Assembly: GCA_013397695.1 (NCBI GenBank)
Contig: VYZI01000238.1
Span: 248,001 to 312,000, forward strand
Reading direction: 5' to 3'
Length of the DNA stretch: 64,000 bases
Source of the DNA: Centropus unirufus
Taxonomy: Eukaryota > Chordata > Aves > Cuculiformes > Centropidae
Of this stretch, positions 37,001-48,800 are shown one piece after another; within the stretch, counting starts at the first letter, position 1, and each line of letters starts with the position of its first letter. The position numbers and the translations under genes were made by a program. Below the pieces are notes generated by a model. It was not told the origin of the DNA and ran no database searches. It saw nothing but the letters and a program-made list of their open reading frames with translations.

Positions 37001-40000
37001 CCATCAGGAAGCTGATGACCAGGTACACCACCCTGAGACCAAGGCATGGGGGGTTAGCATGCACGTAAACTGCTCTCCTCCACCAGCCACTTCCATCCTG
37101 GGAAAAAAACCAGACGGTGGGTTGCACTGGGGATGGAGCAGCACTGTTTGGCAGCAATGCAGCTATAGTAAGGGCAGGTTCGAGGCACTGCTGAGGTAGG
37201 AACCTGGGGCAAATGTGTCTCCATGCAGACACAAGGTGGGAGTAGGGCTAGCAGAAGCAACAGTGGGGCTTCAGCATGTCCCAGGGCCAGGAAGAATGAC
37301 TCAGTACAGCCATCGATCCCATCACTGGTGCTAAGCAAACCGGGAAACGAGCAATTGGCTCCTGTTGAGGGAATTAAAGTGTCCTAACTTTCTTTGCTTT
37401 TGGAGGGATTACATGGTTCTCCTGAGTGGAACCCAGCTGCATTTCTCACCATATCTCATCTCTAGGACAAAATGCTCACAAGCCTGACTGAGAAGCTGCT
37501 AAAAATCTATTGCTACTGCACTGGAGAAAATGAGACAAACCTGCAAGCAACACAGATGCTAATGGTGATAGAAAAACAATTCAATGATTTACTGGATGAC
37601 TTGGACAGAATCCCACCAGAAAAAGTAGAACAGGTTGAGAAAGCCAAGAGAAAGGAACGGTTGGTAAGGTAAGACAAGACCCTTTTCTGGAAGCAGAGCC
37701 TCTATTTTTAAATGTTGACAGGCAAATGGCAAAGCCAAATTTGTCGGATCAACCCAAACCATGGTAACAGCAATCTGAAAACCCATGTAACTACTACATC
37801 CCAGTCATTTCACTGCTCTAGTGGTTTCACATTCCCAGTAGTTGCACCTCACAGTCAGCGAGCAGCAACCCAAAGCTACATTAGAAAAGTCTTGGAAGCC
37901 ACATTAGAAAAGCAAAAAGTCTGGAAGAAGTTAAATAATAATAATATCTGCTGAGCAGCTTCGACAATGAGGATCATTATTTCGAGAAGACACTTTGCAA
38001 TAATAGTATTTAAACTGATTAAATATAAAGGTGTTCTTCAGTAGTTATTTAACACAGTCAAAGCCTGATACTCCCTGATATATTGTCAGGCTTCAATAGG
38101 TACTTAAAGGCACTTATCAGCAATACCACCGTTCAAATGTTTCTTCTAATAACCTATTAACTTCTACTATTAAATTACATAGTAGCAAATCAGCACAAGA
38201 TTCGAGTTCTGAGATGAGATGCATTCCTTTTTGCTCAGTTTGGCATGAAATCTCACCTCACAAACAGCAAAGATGGCACTCAACAGCTGATTGTCTTTGG
38301 CCATCCCAGGTGAATCAGATCCAGCAGAGAAATAAAGTGTGAGAATTAAGTCAGAATAGCGACATTTCCCTCCTACTTACTATCTTGCTCTCTATCTTTC
38401 TTCACCTTTGTAGTAAAAAGGGTGTGTTTCTTCTTCCTGATGTTCTGTGAATGGTTCTTTACTCTTAACTTACAAAAGAAGCAAGAATTTTATAAGAGTT
38501 TAGGAAGAAATATGACACTCCACCTCCAGATAAAAAGCTAAATCAAGGAACCAACCTCTTTAAAAATCTCCAGAAGATTACAAGGTTAACAAGTAATTTC
38601 CTCTCCACTGCAGTGCTCAATAGCTTGAGCCCATTTTCGCAGGGAATCCAAGCCAGCGAGCATTGTCAGCCTCCACTGTGAGCATTTAAGCAAGGTGTAG
38701 CTCCACGGATTTCCAACCCTCTGATTCACATCAGTACATTGAAGATTATATTGCACAGGTGAGAACTTTAGGCACAAAGCTGGATGTCCTAGGCAACTGC
38801 AGAGAATATAAGACAGACATGCCCTGGCAAGTAACGGAACCTTCTCACACCTTCCTTTGCAAAGCTTGATGTGATTTGCCCTCCCATCACTCCAGAAAGG
38901 ATAGGATCAACTGCACCAAGTGTTTCCTTCTTCCCACCATCACAGCAACAAAGTCCAACACTGGGTATACCCAAACTCTGGTGGTCTTACTCTGTTAGAC
39001 GAGCTGTGTGTCAAGAGTTTTGTGCAGCTGCACACCACATTTAACTCCTCCTTGATCCGCTCCCTTCAACAGGCTCAGAGAGGAAAAGCTCAGACAACAG
39101 AAGAAGGAGCAGGAGGAAAGAGCACAACGGGCCATGGAAAGATCACAGGCAACTACAGAAAAAAAGGTAAGCGTTGGAATCCATAGGAACACCTCACCTC
39201 GAGAGCTCACCTTGGAGAAGCTGGGGGTACTTCAGCATCAAGTTTAGGGGAGGAAGTGTCACTAGGGGCTTCCCCAGCTGGGTAGTGATGGCATCCACAC
39301 TCACATAGCCCAGTTTACAGGACTAATGTAACTTAAGCAACTACTGGGAAGTCAGTTATGCTGAAAGTTATTTCAGTTCAGGATCTTTCCCTCATCCTTG
39401 TGCCTTGATCACATGGCCCACTCCATTACTTGTCAATTTTCTCAATATGCTCACTTCAGCTTAACATGGTAGTATTCAAAAAAAAGCATTAAAATTAGCA
39501 GAAGAGGAACCGGGCAGCAGCAGGAGTCCCAAATCCAACAGCATGGCCCAAGATTAGCCACGCCATACCTCTCTCAGCATGTTCTGCATTACACCACACT
39601 GAGCTTTGGCCCTTCGAGAGGCACATTTCACTGGTCAACACGATGGCGAGGGCAGCCCCGTTCTTAGTCCCACACCCAGCCAGTGGCAGCACAGGTGGTT
39701 GAGAACAGGTGCAGAAGGCAAAACAAGAGGCTTCTCATTCTTCTTTTCTAATAGAAAAAAAAAAAACACCCAAAAAAACACTTGGATACAGGGAAACCTG
39801 CCCAGTAAACCAACAGCAAGGGACCCTGGTCCCTCGCAGCAGGAGAGTTTGGCAGAATGAAGCAGCTTAAACAGTAGCTGCACACTTCACACATGCTGCT
39901 CCGACCCAGCACTGACATACACACCTCTTCTTCCTCCCCTACAGAGCACCAGGAGGCTGATGTTTCGTTCCACCCCACCTGTCAGGAAGCAGAAGAAAAA

Positions 40001-40058
40001 GCAGAGGCAAGAACAAACAGATGAGGAGAAGGAAGAATACCTCTACTATTTCACTTGA
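28006..40058 (+). CDS. CFAP100: Cilia- and flagella-associated protein 100 (complete, 14 coding exons)
   Basis: CFAP100 (CCDC37; Chlamydomonas FAP100/MIA1) is an axonemal coiled-coil protein that with CFAP73 forms the MIA complex, which regulates the I1/f inner dynein arm. Joined coding exons are 28006-28084, 28454-28548, 29932-30118, 30578-30645, 31304-31467, 32107-32187, 32804-32979, 33056-33173, 34706-34760, 35342-35493, 36890-37022, 37466-37668, 39073-39166 and 39945-40058: 1719 nt, 572 residues plus stop, all phases consistent; human is about 611. Recognisable blocks: NPF near residue 36; IRDKEIEKAKA; the DUF4200-type coiled coil (about 144-265) with KEEERKLEKAE-like heptads, EAAMFDEF and RDFLYQLSPKEW; EPELYFTDPQQLL (from about 342); a second coiled coil (about 392-436); LLKIYCYCTG; a basic Arg/Lys helix; and the acidic/aromatic end EEYLYYFT, like human ELLFFFT. 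The start ATG has A at -3. Expected in motile-ciliated cells. Confidence 0.95.
28454..28548 (+). CDS. CFAP100: CFAP100 coding exon 2
   Basis: Residues 27-58, including DEENPFTVLPD and FSIRDKEIEKAKA. A long T-run precedes the TTGCAG acceptor and the donor is GCG|GTACGT. The NPF and RDxE positions match human CFAP100. Confidence 0.92.
29932..30118 (+). CDS. CFAP100: CFAP100 coding exon 3
   Basis: Residues 59 to 121, beginning ERERMKTMKIHEKTTYSTK, the counterpart of human QQKTMRVHQKMTYSSK, followed by an acidic EEEEE run. Acceptor CTCATAG, donor AGAG|GTAGGA. Confidence 0.94.
30578..30645 (+). CDS. CFAP100: CFAP100 coding exon 4
   Basis: Residues 121-143 (DYPVLKESFRDYIINERN, then IFLLK), which ends where the human RQMFLLQYAL segment begins. 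Acceptor ATTTCAG, donor AAG|GTACGT; ends in phase 0. Confidence 0.93.
31304..31467 (+). CDS. CFAP100: CFAP100 coding exon 5
   Basis: Residues 144-198: the start of the DUF4200-type coiled coil, with KKEERKLEKAENCLEKEA and AMFDEFLKEN, close to human [20 protein letters not shown]. Acceptor TTTCAG, donor AAAAG|GTAATG. Confidence 0.96.
32107..32187 (+). CDS. CFAP100: CFAP100 coding exon 6
   Basis: Residues 198-225, AEKETEEKTKKILKIHAITS, matching human AAEKETKAKIEKILEI. Acceptor TTCTCTAG, donor CAAAG|GTAATG. Continues the coiled coil. Confidence 0.95.
32804..32979 (+). CDS. CFAP100: CFAP100 coding exon 7
   Basis: Residues 225-284. Contains YKMYRDFLYQLSPKEWQEE, the most diagnostic family motif (human YKVYKDFLYKLSPKEWLEE). 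Acceptor CACTCCAG, donor CAGG|GTGAGT. Confidence 0.97.
33056..33173 (+). CDS. CFAP100: CFAP100 coding exon 8
   Basis: Residues 284-323, a Ser/Leu-rich low-conservation linker. The call rests on frame continuity and good splice sites (TCTCCAG; AAAAT|GTAAGC), less on similarity. Confidence 0.85.
34706..34760 (+). CDS. CFAP100: CFAP100 coding exon 9
   Basis: A short 55-nt exon, residues 323-341, acidic (EDAEGETSFDEDEVE), corresponding to the human acidic TQEDTDSDGEE segment. Acceptor AATTTCAG, donor GAG|GTCAGA. Confidence 0.88.
35342..35493 (+). CDS. CFAP100: CFAP100 coding exon 10
   Basis: Residues 342-392, starting EPELYFTDPQQLLSIFTEME, almost identical to human [20 protein letters not shown]. 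Acceptor CCACTCCAG, donor GCAT|GTAAGC. Confidence 0.97.
35775..36400 (-). mobile_element. CR1 LINE, 3' part, antisense to CFAP100
   Basis: Begins on the plus strand with CATAGGATCATAGAAT, the reverse of the ATTCTATG-type CR1 terminus, then shows CCCTGGGAAGCCTGTTCCAG, GGTCTCCCCTCAACCTCCTC and TGATACAGGCCAAGATGCCA, all standard in avian CR1. The minus strand encodes the end of reverse transcriptase (SLEKRRLRGDLI). It is 5'-truncated and interrupted by stops, so inactive. Confidence 0.93.
36588..36617. other. Assembly gap (30 N)
   Basis: A run of undetermined bases inside a CFAP100 intron just downstream of the CR1 copy. The true length is unknown. Confidence 0.99.
36890..37022 (+). CDS. CFAP100: CFAP100 coding exon 11
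   Basis: Residues 392-436, MEKQVAELKQQVATLKSSV, matching human MDREVNQLKQWVTTMMMSI; second coiled coil. Acceptor TGGCCTAG, donor CAG|GTACAC. Confidence 0.95.
37466..37668 (+). CDS. CFAP100: CFAP100 coding exon 12
   Basis: Residues 437-504 with LLKIYCYCTGENETNLQATQ and MLMVIEKQFNDLLDDLDRIP, matching human VLDVYRHCTG and [20 protein letters not shown]. Acceptor ATCTCTAG, donor TAAG|GTAAGA. Confidence 0.96.
39073..39166 (+). CDS. CFAP100: CFAP100 coding exon 13
   Basis: Residues 504-535, highly charged helix LREEKLRQQKKEQEERAQRA, like human [20 protein letters not shown]. Acceptor TTCAACAG, donor AAAAAG|GTAAGC. Confidence 0.94.
39945..40058 (+). CDS. CFAP100: CFAP100 coding exon 14 and stop
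   Basis: Residues 536-572 then TGA. A basic run (VRKQKKKQRQ) is followed by an acidic/aromatic terminus ending EEYLYYFT, the counterpart of human EEELLFFFT. Acceptor CCCTACAG. Confidence 0.94.
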   Translation, partial: STRRLMFRSTPPVRKQKKKQRQEQTDEEKEEYLYYFT

Positions 40059-40280
40059 CAGCACAGCACGGAGGGCTGATGCTGCTCTAGAAAACCTTTT
40101 CATACACCTACAGTCCATTACTCCGCTCAGTTGATGGACTTCATGATCCCATGAAATTCCCTATCTTCTTTCTCTTACCCCAAGATGTCAGGGAAAGCTG
40201 TTGTCAGGCAAACAGCTCCCCTCCCACTGATCTTCTGCCTAAGAGAACAAATTAAAATTCCTTCTCGTTTTGCTTCTTAG
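40059..40280 (+). other. CFAP100: CFAP100 3' UTR with candidate poly(A) signal
   Basis: The first canonical-variant signal after the stop is ATTAAA at 40251-40256, followed by T-rich sequence. The end is inferred. Confidence 0.5.
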
Positions 40281-40629
40281 GCTCCTGCTGGGTACAATGC
40301 TTCTCTCATTCACTTTTTGACGCAAACAGTGCTATCCCTGCAATCCTGACTAGAGAGATTTACTGCAATTCTGGGTAACAATCTTTGTTATGGCACAACT
40401 AAGCCTGCCCAACCTACCAGACATTTACTATAATCACAAATATGTTGCAGGACTATAAAAAACAAAGGCAGTGCTTTACTCCAGAGGATGGGTTTCATTA
40501 TGTTTTTTCTATCTCAACTACTGTGGAGAAGACACATTGAAGGAAAAACAGCAGCTCTGCAGTAGTCAAGATGCTAACAATTAGCTTTGTCAGATGCATC
40601 CATACAAAGAACAATACTCAGTGACAAAC

Positions 40630-42720
40630 TGACCATAAAAAAAAAACAACTTTATTAACCCTTTTGCACCAGCAGTTCTTCAGGTATCCATTGCCAGCAA
40701 TGGAGTTCAAGCCAAGTGATCCAATTTTCGGCCCAAAGAGGTTAGCACTTTACATTCACTTACAAAGCTGAGTGAGGTACATTTTCAGAGTAAAAAGATT
40801 CAGTTGCAAGTCCCATAAAAAGATGGAGTGCTCCTTGGCCATTTTAATAGATAAAGAACTGGTATGGTCCTTGAGAACAGCACAATGCAGAAATTGGGAG
40901 CTCGAGGTGTCTCAGCTTCCAGGGAGACCATGATGACCACTGCACAACACCCAGTAATCCCCTTTCAGCAGGATTCCTCCTCAACCCTTCTACCTCTCAG
41001 GAGTGGACTGCATCTACCAAGTAGTTTGGTTTGGAAAAACAACCTGAGAGGCTTAAGAGATTCCCTGGACACAAGCTGTAAACTTGGGATGAGAGGAAGA
41101 GAGAGACCTCAATGCTCAGTTAGGCTAAAGATAGAAAAATAAAACTGGTTCAACCAGAGGATAAAATACTGCCAACAAATCAGGATTTGAAGTTGAACGC
41201 AATCCTGCATACTTTTTTCCTCTCCAAGTCTTTAACCAAAAAAGCATTTATCTGGACACATACATAGTTCAAAAGGCACAGGAAGTAAAAGAATTTCTGA
41301 ATGACCTCGTGTGAATTCAACATTGGTATAACTGTAAAATAAATAAATATGTGCAAGATTAGAAAGATCACAACGTTCTTCTGCAGGACATTACCTTGTT
41401 TTGTAAAAAAAATACATACGTGCATACATACACACCTCATTGAGCATAAAAACCAGTACATACACCCTTTTATCAAATTCCTATACATAGTTTTATAGGC
41501 ATTCAGTACATCACCATAAGAAACATTTAAATTACTACCATAAAATGTAATCAAAGGGGTTTTTCTTTCCTATGTAACCCTATACTTATTTAGGTATCTG
41601 CAATCCAGATTAAATACAGTACATACAACCTCTCCCCAAACCCCCAAGAGAAACTGCAGTTTTTCAGTGGGACAAATCCTCCTAGATAACAATCTTTCCC
41701 TCCTCATAAAATATTCTGACAACTGCATATTCTGTAAACCAACCGGAAGTTTCATGTGCATGTGACACTCTGGGATAGTAATAGAGAACAAGTGTTGACA
41801 GCATTCAATTGAAAAAAAAAGAAGTCCCTCTACAAAATAAAAAGATAGTGGCCAGTTTACAGGTAACTTGGCAGCAGTTTACAAACGAAATAAAATCAAG
41901 GTGCTTAAATTTATGTGACAGTCAACATTCCGGCCCAAAAAAAAGGAACAGAAAAGATAAAATGAACCTCTCGGATGCTCTTGGACTTCTAGCTATCACT
42001 TACAGTGAGCACAGTTCTATTGCAGTTTTCTTTATCAGGTTTTGCTGGAAGAATTCAGCAAAGTATTTGGGATGCAAGAAAAGGAAAGGGAGAAACTCAA
42101 CATGAGCTACAAACTGATTCACAGCTAAGTTAACATTTAGAATCTAGCTTTCTAAAACAAAGATTTTTAGAGCATCTCATTTTCATGGTACAGGACATGA
42201 ATTTTGTTACATGTGACACTTTATTCCAGGTTTCTGCCAAAACACAAGGGCCAAAACAAATATCTTTTTCTATGTAGAAAACACTTGCAAATTTTAGCTT
42301 AATTCCTCAATGCCACTGACTCCAGCTGGAGCCCCACAGAGGGAAAGTTTTAACTGTTGTAGGCAGGATTATTAATTTGTACTTGTTAGCTGTAGAATAC
42401 TTGCTTTCTTGTGAAAACAGTAAATATTACCTCAGTTTGAAGTTTAATACAGTACTTCTCCCTGAAACAACACTGTACAGCAGTCTGCCTCAGCCTCTCC
42501 AGCCACCAGGCAGACAGAGTATCTTACACAGGCACATCAAGTGGGATTTACGTTTTATAAGAAAATCTTTCAGCTGCAACTGTCCTTAGCAAATTGCAAA
42601 GAGTGCAACTATCATCCAGTAGTCCTGGTTTTCATATTTTCCTTGGAAAAAGACCCACAGTTATCTCAGTCTGTCAAGACATGATTGCCCAATTGGTTTT
42701 CAAGTTACTGTTAGTAATGG
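40630..42720 (-). other. ZXDC: ZXDC 3' UTR with candidate poly(A) signals
   Basis: On the minus strand AATAAA occurs at 42225-42220 (proximal candidate) and at 40656-40651 (distal candidate, followed by a T-rich stretch on the sense strand). The 2-kb stretch has no gene on the plus strand. Which signal is used cannot be told from sequence. If the distal one is used, the ZXDC and CFAP100 ends are about 350 bp apart. Confidence 0.45.
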
Positions 42721-42807
42721 TCATTCCAGATCCTGTAAGTTTATCGTGCTTCCAGTGAACTGAGAGTTATCAGAACCTGCATCATCTTCAGTGGAATTGT
42801 GTGGTTC
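42721..42807 (-). CDS. ZXDC: ZXDC coding exon 10 and stop
   Basis: 28 residues plus TGA, ending FTGSTINLQDLE, as in human. Acceptor TTAACAG. Confidence 0.95.
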   Translation of the reverse strand, partial: EPHNSTEDDAGSDNSQFTGSTINLQDLE

Positions 42808-45800
42808 CTGTTAAAGCAAACAGACAGCACAAAGAGTTCAGTGCTTTCACCTCTAGGTGCTTTTAACACTTAGCAGTAAGATTACGTTGACATTTATCCA
42901 ACACCAGAGAAATGCATTGAACGGTTTAGAGGAAATCCAATGCTCTCCTACTTCCGAGACCCACTCAAACAGCGCTGCTACAGGTTTTCTTTGGAATGCT
43001 TCAGACAAGCATTACTAATGGAGATAAATTTAAAATCACTGGCTATTCGCTTTTAATCTATTTACTCTCTACCATGGCCAGCAAACGTAGTGCTCTTCTT
43101 GCATTTCCAGTTTTATGACAGCAAGGTGCTCCTCTCAAATACAAAAGCGTTATTTTCTACCCAGGAGAAGCCCACTTGGTAAAGATAACCGCACTGCAGA
43201 GTTTATCAAAACCAAAGCCCCACGCAGTCAAGTACAAAATGTGATTTATGCATGTGCTAATCATTCATTGCTGCTCAGTTCTCAGCTGCTCCTACTCACT
43301 AATATCCAGTTTACCAAACAGCAGATAACAAAATCTTTACACAAGAAGCTACACAAAACTTCAAATAATACTGACATTCCTCAGTTAACAAGTAGTGAAG
43401 TCAGACTGTAGAAGCAAGCCGACTTCTTCACCTACCATTCCCATATAGACACCACTCTAAATTCCTGGTTCAAGACTCCATTTCCTACTTCCCACCCTTC
43501 CTGAAGCCCGTTATGTATCAATTCTGATCCTCTCTCTTGACCTGCTTAGTATCTGCAGGATGGGATCAGGAAAACAAGGATAGGGCATTTCAGTAATAAA
43601 TGAGTAACATTTAGTTACTCGTTACTCAGTAACAAGGAAGAAAACAACCACCTATGACCTGTCAAAGTTTGCCAACATACACAAGGCAAACTTTGTGGTG
43701 TTGTTCTCCACTTACTACTTCTCATAAGTGAAATTAAACTGCCAGTGGATTCCATCTGTATTTTCATTAGGCAAAACAGCAGTGTTCACAGCAAACTGCA
43801 CTTTCAAGCTAAGCAATAAAACCCAACAGCTCTGATGCGTTGTACCTGAAGTATATGAACAGGTAAATCCACTGTAAGCTGAGAATGTGACGAGGAGGAC
43901 TGAGAGCTCAGCTGAAACGGCAAATCTCCCTCTCCCGGGGAATCATCCTGTGAATGCAGAAACATGATGCAATTACAAGACCTCCAAGCATCTCAGCACA
44001 ATACAGTAAATTTCACTCAGCCTCACAATCTTAGAAGATCCTAAGCTTTATTTCAACAGTTTAGAGAAATAACAGTGTAGGCCAAAACTTCATTTTGCAT
44101 GACTCTTTTCATGTCAGGCTCATTTTCCTTGTAAATGAGAGACAGGTGGAGTAATGCAAGAATTTGTGGGGGTGACATGAAAAAGATTGGAGGAACAGGT
44201 CATACTCACAAGCATCCCCAAGTTAATTTTGAATGTTATTGTTATTGTGTAATGTGATTGAATGTTAGCACTAGATCAAATAAAAACATCTTATCCATCT
44301 CCACAACGCATTTTTTTGGGCTCCCAGCAGCTGCATCATTGAACCAGCTCTATTTTCAGCATTTCTAGATCTCTCTAAAGCCAGTTTCATATAAACTTCC
44401 CAGAAAAGTGCTTCTTGTGGACAAATGCCCTAAGGCACATGGTGCATAGTGCAGGTCTCAAGATCCCATCAAGGGGCAGTCATATCCACGTACAGATAGT
44501 CAGATTCTTCTGTAAATATGCCAGTTTAAGTAACAGAGAAGATGAGTGTGTTTTTTCTCCTCAGTTCTTACCTGAAGAAGCTGAATTTGCACATACTGGG
44601 CTCCAGTGGCAGGGTCCCTTATTGTCAGCCCTCCATTTGGCAGAACTACATTGCTACCCAGTCGACTGCCGGGAGTGGACGATGAGAAGCTGGTGGGACT
44701 TACTTTACCACCCTTGCTTTTCCTCTGACCAGAGCCAGAAGCCCCTGAACAAAAGCAATTTTAGTGTTTAGTGCTCAAGCAATTTGCCAAAGTTTCCTGC
44801 TAGTATTTTTCAACTTTATGCAGTTTTTTACAGGACACAGCAAATGCCCAGAACAGTGCAATATAATCAAGCACCATGTAGTAACTGTTAAAAGGGCAGG
44901 CAGCGATGGAAGCAATCAGCTGATGATCTCCAGCTTCTGACTGAGCATCTATCACTAACTGTTAAGCTTACGGCTCACCCCTGCAACAGCACAGAAATAT
45001 CTGCATCTTTGTGGAGTGACAGAAAGGAACTAAGATGTAGAATTGCGTTTTCTATTTTTAATTTTCCAACTCATTTCCTGAGACATCATGTATACCATTT
45101 GTCCAAACTTAAAAAGAGCATAGCTAAGCTAATCTATTTCCAGAAAGATTTCAAGGCCTGCTAGATATAATGGGCTACAGAAGTACACCTGCCCCAATTT
45201 TAAGCACTTTTCAGTTTAAAACAAGACAAACAAGCTGCTTGCATCCCCAGCTGAAAACCAAAATCCTACTCTAGTTAATGCAAGGATACAATCCTGTCAG
45301 CTGTTTCAGACTTTTGCTGTTTTTTTTTAATCTATAGTAAATAAAAGGCTTGAATAACTTTTTAAAACACTGAAATTCCCTCTGCAGGGCTCATTCAATC
45401 TAGTTAAACCAATTAGAAATACAAGACTCTCCAGACCACTTTGAGAAGCACAAGGCCACAATTGGTGAAAAGGGAACTACTGGGAGTCTTGAGTAGGAAC
45501 AGAAATAGGAATTTTTAAAGGTCGTTTTAGGAAACTTGCAGATTAAATGCAGTCATCTTTTTCAATTAATATCCAAAAGATGTTTGATGATACATGCATG
45601 GTCTATAGTACAAGCACACTTAGAACTAGCTTCATACAGCAGTTATCTGTCCATGAGATGATTTCCTGAACCAGACAGAATTTAGGCAGGTATGCCTTGC
45701 AGAAACACAGCAGTGCTCAATTCAGAACTACTCTCTTACCTCATCTTAAAAATTATCACCTTCATTTTCAGATGTGGTAGGTATTAGGAGACAGCAAGGA

Positions 45801-48800
45801 AGAAATAAGCTATAAATACATGTTATTCCACCCCAGCCCCAAGGGTAGACACAATTCAAATCCCTGAGCTTGTGCAAGGCTAGTGAGCCACAGACCATGT
45901 TTGATTTGAGAAAGTAAGCGAGTATAATTCACATCAGACAGCTCTGAATCAAACTACAGATTAAAAGAATACAGACACATCTGAAGCCATGACCTAAATC
46001 TTACTCTGCACAAAAACTCTCTACAAAGTTAAAATCTAAGAGAAGTTTGAGTGTTTCTGGATAACTAAAAAATAAATTCCTTAACATTGCATACACACAT
46101 ACCAACTGAAACACAGGAGCAAAATAAATCCAGCTGATGTTACCATGATCTGTCCTGAGTAAAAGAGATCCAAGTAGGCAAGACCAAAGGCATAAGCAAC
46201 AGAAAGCAGTGTGAGCTTTTTGTTTGTTTGTTTTAATAAGAAAATACAAAACAGATGAAGAAACGGAGGGATAGCGCCTTGTTAACAATCATGAAACACA
46301 TGGCAGATTTCTTTGTAAACTTACCTCAAGTTTGATATTCCACAGAACGTGATTATTCTGAGTAACATATGGTACCAACACACACATAATTACTTTAACA
46401 AGCAATAAACCAGATAGGATAGTTAAGAATGCACTGAGATACCTGCTCCTATTTCACTGTAAAAGCCCCTAAACAATCCTATTTACTAAATTTAACAATA
46501 ATGGTTTCTCACCTGTGCTCCCATTCCCCTTCTGTTTTCTTTTCTTGGCTAATTGAATGGCTCTGTAATCTGTTCTTGCAGACCCACTGCTCTCCTAGTA
46601 AAAAAAAAACCAAGAGGTGCAAAGTTTTTTGCATGCAAGAACAAACCAAACCAAGACAATGAACACAGAGCGAGCTCTAAGTTGCCGTTCTTTTATACTA
46701 CAAACACTGAATTCTATTTTCCCACGCTCTTCTATTAATTGTTTCAATAAATTCCTTGTAGGTACTTAGTATCTAGAGTTCAAGACAAAGTGAAGTTAGC
46801 TCCACATTTATGTGTTCAGATTTTAACAGTGCAATCCTAACTTTTATTTACATTACAGATTAGAAGTCTGCAGTAACACAGTAAAGCAGAAAGGGAAGAG
46901 AACTTAAATGGGAATAAGGACTGAGATGAAAATGTTTCAGGTATTCTGCCAACCCAAATCTGTCCCTGGAATGAAATGTACAAGACATAGCAGGTATTAC
47001 TGTAAATTCCATTTCATCCTCAGACAGGTGGCCACTTTTTTAATCCCTTATTTTGAAAGGTTCTCCTTTAACTCTCCTCACCAGAATTCCAGTACTTCTT
47101 AAGAGAACTTATCACCACATTCAATCTACTTCTAACACCACCCTGTTCAACAAAACATTCTACCTCCTTCATAAAAAAACAGACAAAATGCGTGATCTGC
47201 AAAACTGGAGAAAGGCCTCTCTGTGAGGTATAAGCAGCACTGGATATCCCCAAAGTCAGGGTGTCTCAGTCATCAAGGAGCAAAACTAATGCAGTTACTG
47301 CATACCAAAAATGAGCTGCCAGTCACTGTGCCAAGATCCATTTCTTTCTGTGCGCTGTAGCTCCCCGGAGGATTGGAGAAGACAAACTGTGTCACTACTT
47401 TGCTGCCCTCTTGTTGACCAACAACGTCCGAGCCAGGAAGCAAATTCCGTTCAGCTTTAGTTGGTGTTAGTAACTCGGGCACGTTGGTACCACCGAGGCT
47501 ACTAGAAGGAGTCAAAGTGGCCGTGTCGATCGTCAAATTATTGCTGGACGTCAAACCATGCACATCTTGACTGGAATTCCTCACCGACAGAGATGCTAGT
47601 GAACCCAAGGCTTCTGCATTGACAGTCTGTACATCATCCAAATTTAAAGTGCTTTGCTGCAGAACTGTTGTACTGCTTCCCAGCAAGAGAGAACTGTCCA
47701 GGCTCTGTGGCATATCACTGCTAGCCACCAGTATCAAGGGATCGACTGCCTGGCTTAAGGAACTGTTACTGCCAGGCAGGTTTCCTCCAAGCGTTGAGCC
47801 CACCGAAGCAACATCGATCGTGACAATTCCAGAGTTCACTAGGGCCATGTCTGTCGCAATTCCAGAATTGTTACTAGACACGTTGGAGAACAGGGATACA
47901 AGGTCTATGTTGCTTAGATCACTCTGTCCTGGACTAGTGAGTTCACTGCTGGGTGTGAGTGAGCTGGTTGCCTCGAGCTGAGTTAGGAGATCTGAAAGAG
48001 AAGGATTTGGCTCTAGACCTTTCACCAGACAATAACAAGGTCAAATATGAATAATCAAAAGGAGGAAGCTTAAAACTAAAGATTCTTATCCTACTGAAAC
48101 ACTTCCCAACTTCCCTGAAAGCAGATTTAATGAAAAGCAGCTTACTCAAATAAGTTCCCTCCTTCAATGAGAAATTTCAGTTTTGAAAGATAATGCTCAG
48201 GCAGTCAGACCAATTTAGGTTGGAGAAGAGTGGAAAAAGGAGTGAAAGAAGAAGTGCTTTTAGTCCATGCTCGTATTTTACAGACGGCATGGAGAAGGAC
48301 AATCACTACTCATTCAAAAAAGCTGCAATTTCACAGAGGTTAAGCTCAAGTCTCACTTTCTGCTCAGTCACAGGTTCTCCGAGTGAGAAAAACCAACTCC
48401 AGTCCTGGTGAAGATTCTGCCACTCACATCAATACAGCTCAGATTTCAACATCAGTAAATACAGGTTTTCCTTAATAAAACATTTCCTTTTTCGATTGCA
48501 ACCTCCTGTAGTTTGAAATAAATACTTTACCTGGGCTGAAGTTATGCTGCTTGACCATGTGTGTCTTCATACTGTGTTTGGAAGTGAACAATTTATTACA
48601 GCTGGATACTGGGCAACGAGTCTTTAATGAGTCCACATCCTGAAGATGTTTTTTGGAGTGAATATACAGACTACTACGAGCTGAAAATTTCGCACAACAG
48701 CCTGCAAGAAGATATATAAAGCTGTAAAGTTTCATCCAATTTCAATTTCATGTTCATATTTAGCATCTTAACAAACCAAATCAGGGTGGCTCTGCAGAGC

